This document shows, piece after piece, positions 17,137 through 26,437 of a stretch of DNA of 33,214 nt. How positions within the stretch are numbered: position 1 is the first letter of the stretch; the number at the start of each line of letters is the position of its first letter. The DNA comes from Acidimicrobiales bacterium. GTDB taxonomy: Bacteria; Actinomycetota; Acidimicrobiia; Acidimicrobiales; SHLQ01. The notes under the pieces are model-generated. The model was not told where the DNA came from, searched no databases, and saw only the letters and a program-made list of their open reading frames with translations. The stretch covers positions 1-33,214 of the forward strand of contig SHLQ01000012.1 of NCBI GenBank assembly GCA_004282895.1, written 5' to 3'. Both the position numbers and the translations under genes were made by a program.

Positions 17137-18309
17137 TCAGAACTTGTAGAAGGTCGTGTCTCGATGGAACTCGATCCACGACCGCACGAACTGCTGATGG
17201 CACTGAATCGTGCGCAGTTCTTTGCCCTCAAGTGCACCCGCGGTACATCGGCCGAACTTGTCCCAGGACGATTGGGTTTGCACGTCCGTAAATCCGTCGC
17301 CTGCCCTTTCAAACTCAAGCTTCTGTCCGTCGATCGTGCGGTCGTAGGCAAACGGTGAGAATCCCTCCGTATCAGCGAAAACCAGGAGCGGAATGGCTCC
17401 GACTTCGTCATGGATTGGGTCCGACTTCTTCAACTCCTCGAAGTCGTACGCTCGAGCGTGGTCGCCGACTTCAAGACCGAGCACGAGCCGGGGCAGGTCT
17501 TGCATCATCCAGCCGGGGAAGCTGACCTCGTAGTCCAGCATCTTCTCGTGCCAGTGGTACACGTCGATCCACTGCGGGTCGTACTGCAGGACCTTGGAGT
17601 CGGGATACTTATTGAGCCAATTGCCGAGGCTCATATGTTCGTGCGGTACATCGGCAAGTATTCGGCCAGCGAGCGGGCCCTTCACGGCCTCGCCGGTTTC
17701 CTGTCGCCACCACGACCCGGTCTGGTTGTCTTGAAAAACCGCGTTGTAGGTCACTGCGCCGACAAGGAAGAAGTCGAGCGTCGTGCCATCGAGGTCGAGG
17801 TCGTACACACGGGCACTCCGGCACAACCCGCAATAGGTGAACCACATCGGGCGACCGCCGACCTCATCGGGAACCTGGTGGTGATGGTCGATGACGGTCG
17901 CTGGGATCGCTTTCTGCTCGCCGTTGTGGTCAACACCAACGACCTGCACCGAGAGATCGATGGTGTTCTCGGCTGCGGTCACGAAAAGTCTGCTTTCGAG
18001 CTTCGGGAACTTGAGCCGGCCCACCCAGAACCGGTTGAACAGCCAATAGATCCCGAACCAAAGGGCGAGAAGGCAAATGCTCAGAATAATTAGGCCCGGC
18101 CGGTCGCCCAAGGGCACCTGGGCACCCACCACAATCAGCGCCACGGCGAGGACGATTCGAATTCTGGCGATGTTCGACCACATGAAGTAGGCCAGGTCCA
18201 TCTGACGCGAGAACCCCTGAAGCACCGGCGGGGTGCCGTTGGCGCTCAAACCCTTCGTCAACTCGGCGACGATCAGCACGGCGAGCAGAACAACGAAGAG
18301 TGAAGTCAC
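17137..18309 (-). CDS. DUF3179-type membrane-anchored protein
   Basis: N-terminal hydrophobic segments (MTSLFVVLLAVLIVAELTKG..., IRIVLAVALIVVGAQV, LIILSICLLALWFGIYWLF); PATVIDHHHQVPDEVGGRPMWFTYCGLCRSARVYD...FLVGAVTYNAVFQDNQTGSWWRQETGEAVKGPLAG resembles DUF3179. Confidence 0.75.
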   Translation of the reverse strand: MTSLFVVLLAVLIVAELTKGLSANGTPPVLQGFSRQMDLAYFMWSNIARIRIVLAVALIVVGAQVPLGDRPGLIILSICLLALWFGIYWLFNRFWVGRLKFPKLESRLFVTAAENTIDLSVQVVGVDHNGEQKAIPATVIDHHHQVPDEVGGRPMWFTYCGLCRSARVYDLDLDGTTLDFFLVGAVTYNAVFQDNQTGSWWRQETGEAVKGPLAGRILADVPHEHMSLGNWLNKYPDSKVLQYDPQWIDVYHWHEKMLDYEVSFPGWMMQDLPRLVLGLEVGDHARAYDFEELKKSDPIHDEVGAIPLLVFADTEGFSPFAYDRTIDGQKLEFERAGDGFTDVQTQSSWDKFGRCTAGALEGKELRTIQCHQQFVRSWIEFHRDTTFYKF

Positions 18310-18343
18310 GATCTACCCCGAGACGGCGAGAGGATACCTCGCA

Positions 18344-18363
18344 CACACTAGTAACGATCGTGA
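18344..18363 (-). promoter_or_regulatory. 20-nt motif copy 2 between divergent DUF3179 gene and aldolase-like gene
   Basis: cacactagtaacgatcgtga, 20/20 identical to 17067-17086; 34 nt from the DUF3179 start codon and 20 nt from the plus-strand ATG at 18384. Confidence 0.6.
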
Positions 18364-18383
18364 CGACCAGCTAGAAATGATCC

Positions 18384-19370
18384 ATGAAGACTCTCGATGC
18401 GAAGCTTGCCGCCCTCAAAGAACAGCCAGGCGGCAACGATTTCATCATCTGCTACGCCGCTGACCCGGACATGGGCGGCGGCCTCCGTCCCACGATCGGC
18501 GCCGGCACCATTCCTGACCGCTGGCGTGACGAGATGGCGGAAATCACCGAGAAGGGTGACATCGACATTCTCCTCGCCTCGGTGTCGACCATGGACGTCC
18601 TTGCTCGCGAGCGTGGGGTCTTCCTCGACTCTCCGGTTACCCCGGCGATTCGCGCCAACGACACGAGCGATATTTGGATGGTCCGAGGTGGCACGTATTC
18701 GTCGCATCCGAGCCGCCCCTTTGCCACCACGACGGTGAAAGAGGCCATGTACGGCACGCTTCACCCAGACCCCGATCAAGCGATCGATGTGCCGCTCGGA
18801 CTGTGGTCGATCACCTTCAACAACGACCTCGAGGCCGATGAGCGCTCGCTCTTGCGCTACCGCGACTTCCGAGCTGAGGCGGCGGCAGAAGGCTTCCGGC
18901 ACTTCGTCGAGGTCTTCAATCCCAACGTTGCTGACCCTGGCATTCAGGGTCCAGTTGGCGACTACGTCAACGACTGCATCGCCCGGATGCTGGCCGGCGT
19001 GCCACGGGCGAGCCGACCCGAGTTCTTGAAGGTGGGCTACAACGGGCCCCAGGCGTTGGAGGATCTTTCGGCCGGCCTGGACGTGACCGTGGGGGTGCTC
19101 GGCGGTCCACCAAGCACGTCGAACGATTCGTTTACCTTCATCCGCGACGTCAAGAAGTACGGCGGCCGCGTTGCCTTGTTCGGACGTCGCATCAAGGTCT
19201 CCGATTCCCCGATCATCTTCACGGAACTGCTGCGTCGCGTAGCCGAGAGCGAACTGAACCCAGAAGAAGCCACACGCGAATACCACGGCCGACTGGCCGA
19301 CGCCGGAATCACCCCATCCCGTTCGCTCGAAGATGACCTCGTCATCGAAACGCCGGAACTCCTCCTCTAA
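18384..19370 (+). CDS. Putative TIM-barrel aldolase-like protein
   Basis: 328 aa MKTLDAKLAALKEQPGGNDFIICYAADPDMGGG...HFVEVFNPN...LKVGYNGPQALEDLSAGLDVTVGVLGGPPSTSNDSFTFIRDVKKYGGRVALFGRRIK; barrel-like alternation and gene context with a sugar dehydrogenase and FGGY kinase. Family assignment is tentative. Confidence 0.5.
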   Translation: MKTLDAKLAALKEQPGGNDFIICYAADPDMGGGLRPTIGAGTIPDRWRDEMAEITEKGDIDILLASVSTMDVLARERGVFLDSPVTPAIRANDTSDIWMVRGGTYSSHPSRPFATTTVKEAMYGTLHPDPDQAIDVPLGLWSITFNNDLEADERSLLRYRDFRAEAAAEGFRHFVEVFNPNVADPGIQGPVGDYVNDCIARMLAGVPRASRPEFLKVGYNGPQALEDLSAGLDVTVGVLGGPPSTSNDSFTFIRDVKKYGGRVALFGRRIKVSDSPIIFTELLRRVAESELNPEEATREYHGRLADAGITPSRSLEDDLVIETPELLL

Positions 19371-20467
19371 TGGAGCAACTCGACCATCTGCCGGGCTCGA
19401 TGGAGTGCGTGATCTGTCACGGTCCGCACGACTACCGCCACGAAGAGAAGGCCGTTCCCACCGCAGGCCCCGGCGAAGTGCTGCTGAAAGTCCACAGCGC
19501 CGGTCTCTGCGCCAGCGACGTGGCTTGCTACAAAGGCGCCTTCGGCTATTGGCCCGGTGATGGCATGCCTGGTTTCGTGCAGCCACCCGTCGTGCCCGGG
19601 CATGAGTTCGTTGGCACCGTCGTGGGCCTCGGCGAGGGCGCGGCCGAGAAGCATGGCCTGGCCCTTGGCGACACGGCCGTGAGCGAGCAGATCACCCCAT
19701 GCTGGAACTGCCGGTTCTGCAACCGCGGGCACTATCACATGTGTCAGAACACCGAGATATACGGCTTTCGCCAGCTCGCCCAGGGTGCGATGGCCGAGTA
19801 CATGGTGTTCCCGAAGAACGCGATCAACCACAAAGTTCCCGAGTCGGTCTCGATCGATCACGCCGTGTTCATCGAACCTCTGGCGTGTGCAATCCACGCC
19901 GTTGACCGCGGCAACATCCAGGAGGGCGACACGGTCGTTGTCGCCGGGTGTGGCCCGATCGGGCTAGGCATGATCGCTGCTGCCAAGGCGAAAAGCCCGG
20001 GATTGCTCGTCGCCACCGACCTACATGAGGATCGCCTCGACCTCGCGCGTGCATGTGGCGCCGACCTCACCCTCAACCCTGGGCAGGTCGATGTCATCGA
20101 CGAGGTCCGCGATCTCACCGAGGGGTACGGCTGCGATGTCTTCCTCGAAGCATCCGGTCATCCGGCGGCGGTCGACCAGGGTCTTCGCATGATCCGTAAA
20201 CTCGGCACCTTCGTCGTCTTCGGAGTCTTCAAAGAGAAGGTCACGACCGAGTGGTCGATCATTGGCGATCGCAAGGAACTCGATGTGCTCGGCGCTCACC
20301 TCGGGCCCAACACCTACCCGCGGGCAATGGAGCTCATCGGATCCGGCGCCCTGCCCATGGATCGCATCATCACCCACCGATTGCCGTTCTCACAGATCGA
20401 CACGGCACTCGACCTCACCGCCGGTGGAGCTGAGTCGGTCAAAGTGACGCTCGCCCCGGGCCTCTAG
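19370..20467 (+). CDS. Zinc-dependent medium-chain alcohol dehydrogenase, sugar-alcohol (erythritol/threitol-type) dehydrogenase-like
   Basis: GLCASDVACYKG, PGHEFVGTVVGLGEG, CWNCRFCNRGHYHMC (structural zinc), VVVAGCGPIGLGMIAAAK; TAATG overlap with upstream gene. Confidence 0.8.
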   Translation: MEQLDHLPGSMECVICHGPHDYRHEEKAVPTAGPGEVLLKVHSAGLCASDVACYKGAFGYWPGDGMPGFVQPPVVPGHEFVGTVVGLGEGAAEKHGLALGDTAVSEQITPCWNCRFCNRGHYHMCQNTEIYGFRQLAQGAMAEYMVFPKNAINHKVPESVSIDHAVFIEPLACAIHAVDRGNIQEGDTVVVAGCGPIGLGMIAAAKAKSPGLLVATDLHEDRLDLARACGADLTLNPGQVDVIDEVRDLTEGYGCDVFLEASGHPAAVDQGLRMIRKLGTFVVFGVFKEKVTTEWSIIGDRKELDVLGAHLGPNTYPRAMELIGSGALPMDRIITHRLPFSQIDTALDLTAGGAESVKVTLAPGL

Positions 20468-21696
20468 TGGCCGAGGCGTTCATTGGTCTCGACCTCGGCA
20501 CGACTGGGGTAAAGGCTGTTGCCTTCGATTCCGACGACCGTCAGCTCGCGTTGTCTACGGTCCCAACGCCCACGCACCCCACGACAGCAGGTGGCGCAGA
20601 GTATGACGCCGACGAACTTTGGGCAGCAGCGTGTGAGGTGCTCCGGGCGGTCGCCGAAGAGCTTGCCGCAAGCGGCCACTGGATCGAGTCGGTCGCGACA
20701 GCATCGATGGCGGAAGCTGGCGTTCTGCTCGACGGCAAGGGCAGGCCCGTCGCTCCGATCATCGCGTGGTTCGATAAGCGCACCGAGCCACAGCTCGAAT
20801 GGTGGCGCGAAGTGGTCGGGGCCGAGCGCACGCTTGCGATAGCGGCAACGCCACCGCGAGCGGTGTTCGGCGGAGCCAAGATGCTGTGGACCCGCGAAAA
20901 GACCCCCGACGCATGGCAGGCCGGACGTCACTGGCTCAACATGGCCGACTGGGCAGCGTTCCGTCTGACCGGGACCATGGCGACGGACTATTCGCTCGCC
21001 TCTCGCACGATGTTGCTCGACCTCCGAGCCCGACAGTGGTCTGACGAATTGCTCGATGCATCCGGACTTGATCGCTCGCGACTCGCTCCGTTGATTCAAT
21101 CGGGTGAACGCGTCGGGCAAGTCACCGCGACAGCGTCGGCCGAATCGGGGCTCCCCACCGGCATTCCCGTTGGTGCGGGTGGTCAGGACGACATCTGCGC
21201 GGCGCTCGCCCTTGGTGTTACCGAGCCGGGCATGATGGTCGACTCGATGGGAACCGCAGAGGCGTTTGTCTTGGTGATCGACGGTGTGGATGAGTCCGGG
21301 CGCATCGGCGCCGCGGGAGTCGGGCAGGGGGCCCACGTCGAACCGGGTCGCAATTACGCAATGACCGGGCTCGCTCCCGGAGTCGGCCGCATCGACGATG
21401 CCCGACGAAATCTGGGGCTCAGCTGGAATGAGTTCCTCGTCACTCCCGCAGCTGACGAGGTAATCGAGTCAGTAGCCGTCGACGGTCAGGAGCGGATCGA
21501 TTTGCTACTGAGTGCTGCCGGCATCAGCGACGTTCACCACATCGCAACCGGCGGGGGAAGTCGCAACGAGCGCCTCATCGAACGAAAGCAAGCGCTGGGT
21601 GGCCGGGCAATTCACGTAGCCGACGAGACCGAAGCAGCCGCCCTCGGTGCGGCCATCCTGGGTCGACGGGCATTGGAGGGGTTCAATGGGAAGTAG
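20467..21696 (+). CDS. FGGY-family carbohydrate kinase
   Basis: VAEAFIGLDLGTTGVKAVAFDSDDRQLAL...IIAWFDKRTEPQLEWW...GGQDDICAALALGVTEPGMMVDSMGTAEAF...HHIATGGGSRNERLIERKQALGGRAIHVADETEAAALGAAILG. GTG start in TAGTG overlap. Confidence 0.88.
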   Translation: MAEAFIGLDLGTTGVKAVAFDSDDRQLALSTVPTPTHPTTAGGAEYDADELWAAACEVLRAVAEELAASGHWIESVATASMAEAGVLLDGKGRPVAPIIAWFDKRTEPQLEWWREVVGAERTLAIAATPPRAVFGGAKMLWTREKTPDAWQAGRHWLNMADWAAFRLTGTMATDYSLASRTMLLDLRARQWSDELLDASGLDRSRLAPLIQSGERVGQVTATASAESGLPTGIPVGAGGQDDICAALALGVTEPGMMVDSMGTAEAFVLVIDGVDESGRIGAAGVGQGAHVEPGRNYAMTGLAPGVGRIDDARRNLGLSWNEFLVTPAADEVIESVAVDGQERIDLLLSAAGISDVHHIATGGGSRNERLIERKQALGGRAIHVADETEAAALGAAILGRRALEGFNGK

Positions 21697-21754
21697 CCGC
21701 GAAGCATCCAACGGCCACGGTTCGACGGCACCATCGCCGAGTAGGGTCAGAATA

Positions 21755-22975
21755 GTGACCGACGCCGATTCAACGCCGTGGCTGGACGGGCTTCCCGAGG
21801 GTGCCGATCCGGAACAGTACGAGGCCGGCGAATGCCCGTGGGAGAAATTTGCTCGTGCGACGCACGACACCTGGGGCCATCGTCTCAACGACGTACTCGT
21901 TGTCTCCGAACACGCGACGATGAAGGGAATTCTCTCGGATCGCCGCTTTCAGCAGGGAATGCACGCCCGGATCAGACGCCAGGCTCCGGATCTCGATCCC
22001 CGATTTGTCGAGCGGCGCCGAGACGCCCTTCTCGGCCGTGAGGGACCCGATCACATCCGGATGCGTCGCATCGCATCCAAATCGGCGTTCACGCCGAAGG
22101 CCGCGAATCGGCATCGGCCTCTCATGCAACAGGTCATGAACGACCTCGCTGACCGCATCCCCGATGATGGCATATACGACGCAGTCCAGCTCGTGCACGA
22201 CTATCCGAGCACGGTCATCGCCCAAGTTCTCGGAAGCAGGCCTGACGAGGTGACCGCGTTCTCGTCGACGGTCGGCACCATCTTCGATGCCCAACGGGGT
22301 ATCCCTGAGGCCGTGCCGAAAGCCTGGGACGCAATCGTTCAGCTGGACGCTCACATTCTCGACCTGGTGGAACGCAAGCGCGAACAGCCGGGCGAGGACC
22401 TGATCACCGACCTGTTGCGGGCAGAGTCCGAGGACGGCGTGCTCAGCACACAAGAAGTGCATGACATCGCCGTTGCCGTCGTCATGGCAGGCACCGAGAC
22501 GACCCGCAACGCACTGACCCGGGGGCTTCAGTTGCTCGCGGAACGGCCGGACATCTGGCAGCAGCTCGTCGACGACGATCACCTCTCGGCCGCCGTCGAG
22601 GAGATCCTGCGATTCGCTCCCCTTGCACCTCTGCGGCGGGTGCCTTCGGAGGACCTTCCGGTCCACGATCTACTGGTTCCTGAGGGCGAGGTCATCGTGC
22701 TCGACCTGGGCGCAGCCAATCGAGACCCGGAGGCCTTCGATGATCCGGACACGTTTCGAATCGACCGAGCGGGATCGTCAAAGCACTTCACTCTTGGTCA
22801 CGGCCACAAGTACTGCCTCGGCGCAAACTTGGCCAAAGCCGAAATGGTGGAAGCGCTTCGGGTACTAGTTGGCCGTTTCCCGAGGCTCGAGGTAGCCGAA
22901 CCGCCGGTCTGGTCCTCCAAGGGTCAACCCCGGGGACAACGGGTCGTGTTGCGATTCAGCAGCATGCAAGGCTGA
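21755..22975 (+). CDS. Cytochrome P450 (start ambiguous: GTG 21755 or ATG 21686)
   Basis: VTDADSTPWLDGLPEGADPEQYEAGECPWEKF...VMAGTETTRNALTRGLQLL, FTLGHGHKYCLGANLAKAEM heme motif. Confidence 0.9.
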   Translation: MTDADSTPWLDGLPEGADPEQYEAGECPWEKFARATHDTWGHRLNDVLVVSEHATMKGILSDRRFQQGMHARIRRQAPDLDPRFVERRRDALLGREGPDHIRMRRIASKSAFTPKAANRHRPLMQQVMNDLADRIPDDGIYDAVQLVHDYPSTVIAQVLGSRPDEVTAFSSTVGTIFDAQRGIPEAVPKAWDAIVQLDAHILDLVERKREQPGEDLITDLLRAESEDGVLSTQEVHDIAVAVVMAGTETTRNALTRGLQLLAERPDIWQQLVDDDHLSAAVEEILRFAPLAPLRRVPSEDLPVHDLLVPEGEVIVLDLGAANRDPEAFDDPDTFRIDRAGSSKHFTLGHGHKYCLGANLAKAEMVEALRVLVGRFPRLEVAEPPVWSSKGQPRGQRVVLRFSSMQG

Positions 22976-22978
22976 CGC

Positions 22979-23680
22979 ATGGACGAACCACTGCCTTCGG
23001 CGGTCTTGGCCGCGCTGCGAACCATTGACACTCCAACCGTCTGCAACGCATTGGAGATCGTCGCGCCTGACCGTCGCGGCTTCGGATACACCACCGCTCC
23101 CTTCTTCTGCGCCGATCGAACACTCGAGCCGATGGTCGGCTACGCGCGGACGGGCACGGTTCGCGCCCAAACGCCACCAAACCTTGACCCAGATGCGGCG
23201 GCGCGGCTTCGCCTTGGGTACTACGACCACATCGGTGAAGGGCCGGGTCCGACGATCACGGTGATCCAGGACCTCGACGAAATAGTCGGGTACGGCGCAT
23301 GGTGGGGCGAGGTGAACACCAACATCCACAAGGGGCTCGGGTCCCTCGGTGTCATCACTGATGGCAGCGTCCGTGATCTCGACGACGCCGCGGCGGGGTT
23401 CCAGATGCTCGCCGGCATGGTGAACCCCTCCCACGCCTGGATCAGGATCGAGGAATATGGCATTCCCGTCACTGTCCACGGCATGCGAGTCGAGCCGGGC
23501 GACCTCATCCACGCCGACCAGCACGGAGCCGTCGTGGTCCCGTTGGACGCTGCGCCCGACATCCCCGATGCGGCCGCCGAGCTGGCCGCCAAAGAGCAGG
23601 TACTGATCACCGCCAGCCAACAGCCCGGCTTCACATCTGCTCAGCTCTACGAGCTCTTGGGCATCGAGCCTGGTCACTGA
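22979..23680 (+). CDS. RraA / HMG-aldolase-like family protein
   Basis: LRTIDTPTVCNALEIVAPDRRG...WGEVNTNIHKGLGSLGVITDGSVRDLDDAAAGFQMLAGMVNPSHAWIRIEEYGIPVTVHGMRVEPGDLIHADQHGAVVVP; GxxxDGxVRD-like RraA motif. Confidence 0.82.
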   Translation: MDEPLPSAVLAALRTIDTPTVCNALEIVAPDRRGFGYTTAPFFCADRTLEPMVGYARTGTVRAQTPPNLDPDAAARLRLGYYDHIGEGPGPTITVIQDLDEIVGYGAWWGEVNTNIHKGLGSLGVITDGSVRDLDDAAAGFQMLAGMVNPSHAWIRIEEYGIPVTVHGMRVEPGDLIHADQHGAVVVPLDAAPDIPDAAAELAAKEQVLITASQQPGFTSAQLYELLGIEPGH

Positions 23681-23723
23681 ATACCGGCACGGCGATCCCG
23701 TCCCAATCAACAATCATTGGTAA

Positions 23724-23752
23724 TTGACACTCCCGGTCGACATTACTAGGTT
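23724..23752 (+). promoter_or_regulatory. Sigma-70-type promoter for furA: TTGACA-N17-TAGGTT, start codon 7 nt after the -10 (leaderless)
   Basis: ttgaca (23724-23729), 17-nt spacer, taggtt (23747-23752), ATG at 23760; AT-rich CAATCATTGGTAATTG just upstream/overlapping -35. Confidence 0.65.
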
Positions 23753-23759
23753 TCCGAGT

Positions 23760-24191
23760 ATGCGGAGCCCTGTGGAGTTGACCGACTCATTTCGAGATCG
23801 CGGTCTACGTATCACCCCTCAACGGGTCGCCGTATTCGAGGCCTTGCACGAAAGCATGGGGCACCCCACAGCGGAAACGATCTATCAGACCGTGGCCGCC
23901 GACATGCCGTCGATCTCGTTGAAGACCGTCTACCAAACGCTCAACGACCTGACCGACATGGGAGAGATCCGCCGCCTCGACCTGGGCTCGACCGCGACGC
24001 GGTTCGATCCCAACCTTGAAGACCATCATCACCTCGTGTGCGACTGCTGCGGCGTGATGATTGACACCTACCTCGACGCGTCGCGCATCGAGCTCGGTGA
24101 GCTTGAAGGCTTTCGCCCAACCGGAACGAGTGTTTTCGTTTCCGGTTTGTGCGAGGCTTGCGCGACCTCGACCAGTCCAGAAAACCCTTAA
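23760..24191 (+). CDS. furA: Fur-family regulator, FurA/PerR-like (adjacent to katG)
   Basis: [102 protein letters not shown]; located immediately upstream of katG. Confidence 0.88.
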   Translation: MRSPVELTDSFRDRGLRITPQRVAVFEALHESMGHPTAETIYQTVAADMPSISLKTVYQTLNDLTDMGEIRRLDLGSTATRFDPNLEDHHHLVCDCCGVMIDTYLDASRIELGELEGFRPTGTSVFVSGLCEACATSTSPENP

Positions 24192-24211
24192 CCAACGGAG
24201 AAGCAAGCACC

Positions 24212-26365
24212 ATGAGTACAGACGAAGGCAAGTGCCCGGTAGCGCACAACCCGCACACCGGCACCGGTAGCTCGGCCAACCAGCACTGGTGGCCGAACCA
24301 ACTCAACTTGAACATTCTCGATCAAGGGTCGTCGGCCTCGAATCCGATGGGCGACGACTTCGACTACGCGGCCGAACACGCGACGCTCGACCTGCCGGCC
24401 GTCAAGGCCGACCTGACCGCCCTGATGACCGACTCCCAGGATTGGTGGCCAGCGGACTTCGGTCACTACGGCGGCCTGTTCGTGCGCATGGCATGGCACA
24501 GCGCCGGCACGTACCGCACCCACGATGGTCGTGGTGGCGGTGGCAGCGGCACCCAGCGCTTCGCGCCGCTCAACAGCTGGCCCGACAACGGCAACCTCGA
24601 CAAGGCCCGTCAGCTGCTCCTTCCGATCAAGCAGAAGTACGGCCGCAAGCTCTCGTGGGCCGACCTCATGATCCTCGCCGGCAACGTGGCAATGGAGTCG
24701 ATGGGCTTCAAGACGTACGGCTTCGCAGGCGGTCGTGAAGACGTGTGGGCCCCTGAAGAGGACATCTACTGGGGTCCCGAGAACGTCTGGCTCGATGATG
24801 AGCGTTACAGCGGCGACCGCGAGCTCATGGAGCCGCTTGGTGCCGTCCAGATGGGCCTCATCTACGTGAACCCGGAAGGCCCCAACGCCGTCCCGGATCC
24901 CGTGGCATCGGGTCGTGACGTGCGCGAGACCTTCCGTCGTATGGCGATGAACGACGAGGAGACCGTTGCGCTCGTCGCTGGTGGTCACGCGTTCGGCAAG
25001 ATGCACGGCGCCGGCCCCGAGGATGATGTGGCCGCCGAGCCCGAGGGCGCTCCCATGGAGCAGCAGCTTCTCGGGTGGAAGAACAGCTACGAGTCGGGCA
25101 AGGCCGAGCACACCACGACGGCAGGGTTCGAAGGTGCATGGAACTCCACGCCAACCACGTGGGACAACAACTACCTCGAGACACTCATGGACAATGACTG
25201 GGAGCTCATGGAGAGCCCGTCCGGCCACAAGCAGTGGACCGCTCCGGCATTGGCCGGCACGGTTCCCGACGCCCACGTCGAAGGCCTCATGAACGGACCG
25301 GTCATGACCACCGCTGACATGTCGTTGAAGATGGACCCGATCTACAACGAGATCTCCACGCGGTTCCGCAACGACTTCGATGCGTTCTCCGATGCCTACG
25401 CTCGTGCCTGGTACAAGCTGACGCACCGCGACATGGGGCCGAAGGTCCGCTACGTCGGTCCCGAGGTGCCTGCGGCCGATGAGCTCTGGCAGGATCCGAT
25501 TCCGGCCGGCACTGCGCTCAGCGACGCCGATGTCGCGACGGTCAAAGCCGCCATCATGGGTGCCGGGCTCAGCATTACCGACCTCGTGAGCACGGCCTGG
25601 GCCTCCGCCTCGACCTACCGCGGTTCCGACATGCGCGGTGGCGCCAACGGCGCCCGCATCCGCCTCGAGCCACAGGTGAGCTGGGAGGCCAACAACCCGG
25701 CCGACCTCCGTCGGGTCCTCACCGCTCTCGAAGGTGTGCAGTCGAGCGTGGGCGTCGACGTGTCGATGGCCGACCTCATCGTCCTCGGTGGCGCAGCAGC
25801 CATCGAAGCCGCGGCCTCGGCCGCTGGTCAGAGCGTCAGCGTTGCGGTCAGCACCGGCCGCGGCGATGCCACCCAGGATCAGACCGACGTCGAGTCGTTC
25901 GCCTGGCTCGAGCCAAAGGCAGATGGTTTCCGCAACTATCTGGGCAAGGGTGTCAGCCACGTTGCCGAGCACCTGCTCGTCGACAAGGCGCAGCTGCTTG
26001 GCCTGAGCGCTCCCGAGATGACCGTGCTCGTGGGCGGCCTCCGCACCCTTGGTGTCAGCTCCGACAACCACGGCGTCCTCACCGATGACACCTCCAGCCT
26101 GACCAACGACTTCTTCGTGAACCTGCTCGATGTGGGCACCGAGTGGTCGCCAGCTTCAGGGGCCGAAGGCGTCTTCGAAGGCAAGGACCGTGCCAGTGGT
26201 GCCGCCAAGGGCACCGGCACTCGCAACGACCTCGTGTTCGGCTCGAACTCGATCCTTCGTGCGCTGGCCGAGGTCTATGGTTCAAGCGATTCGGCAGAGA
26301 AGTTCGCCAACGACTTCGCTGCGGCATTCGCCAAGGTCATGGATGCCGATCGGTTCGACCTGTAG
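24212..26365 (+). CDS. katG: Catalase-peroxidase
   Basis: [36 protein letters not shown]...[37 protein letters not shown]...[17 protein letters not shown]...[17 protein letters not shown]. Confidence 0.97.
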   Translation: MSTDEGKCPVAHNPHTGTGSSANQHWWPNQLNLNILDQGSSASNPMGDDFDYAAEHATLDLPAVKADLTALMTDSQDWWPADFGHYGGLFVRMAWHSAGTYRTHDGRGGGGSGTQRFAPLNSWPDNGNLDKARQLLLPIKQKYGRKLSWADLMILAGNVAMESMGFKTYGFAGGREDVWAPEEDIYWGPENVWLDDERYSGDRELMEPLGAVQMGLIYVNPEGPNAVPDPVASGRDVRETFRRMAMNDEETVALVAGGHAFGKMHGAGPEDDVAAEPEGAPMEQQLLGWKNSYESGKAEHTTTAGFEGAWNSTPTTWDNNYLETLMDNDWELMESPSGHKQWTAPALAGTVPDAHVEGLMNGPVMTTADMSLKMDPIYNEISTRFRNDFDAFSDAYARAWYKLTHRDMGPKVRYVGPEVPAADELWQDPIPAGTALSDADVATVKAAIMGAGLSITDLVSTAWASASTYRGSDMRGGANGARIRLEPQVSWEANNPADLRRVLTALEGVQSSVGVDVSMADLIVLGGAAAIEAAASAAGQSVSVAVSTGRGDATQDQTDVESFAWLEPKADGFRNYLGKGVSHVAEHLLVDKAQLLGLSAPEMTVLVGGLRTLGVSSDNHGVLTDDTSSLTNDFFVNLLDVGTEWSPASGAEGVFEGKDRASGAAKGTGTRNDLVFGSNSILRALAEVYGSSDSAEKFANDFAAAFAKVMDADRFDL

Positions 26366-26381
26366 AACCCTCCATTACGAA

Positions 26382-26426
26382 TCTGTGGAGTGTGAGGTGC
26401 GCCTAGCGCGGCTCACACTCCACAGA
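26382..26426. terminator. Large hairpin between convergent katG and zur; likely bidirectional terminator
   Basis: Perfect 15-bp inverted repeat TCTGTGGAGTGTGAG ... CTCACACTCCACAGA, with an inner GCGC-CTA-GCGC stem. No obvious T-tract. Confidence 0.7.
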
Positions 26427-26437
26427 ACGTGGGCGGG

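Noticed and set aside
24188-26071. 627-aa minus-strand ORF antisense to katG
   Set aside because: Shadow ORF caused by high GC; katG on the plus strand is unmistakable and the antisense translation shows no recognisable family.
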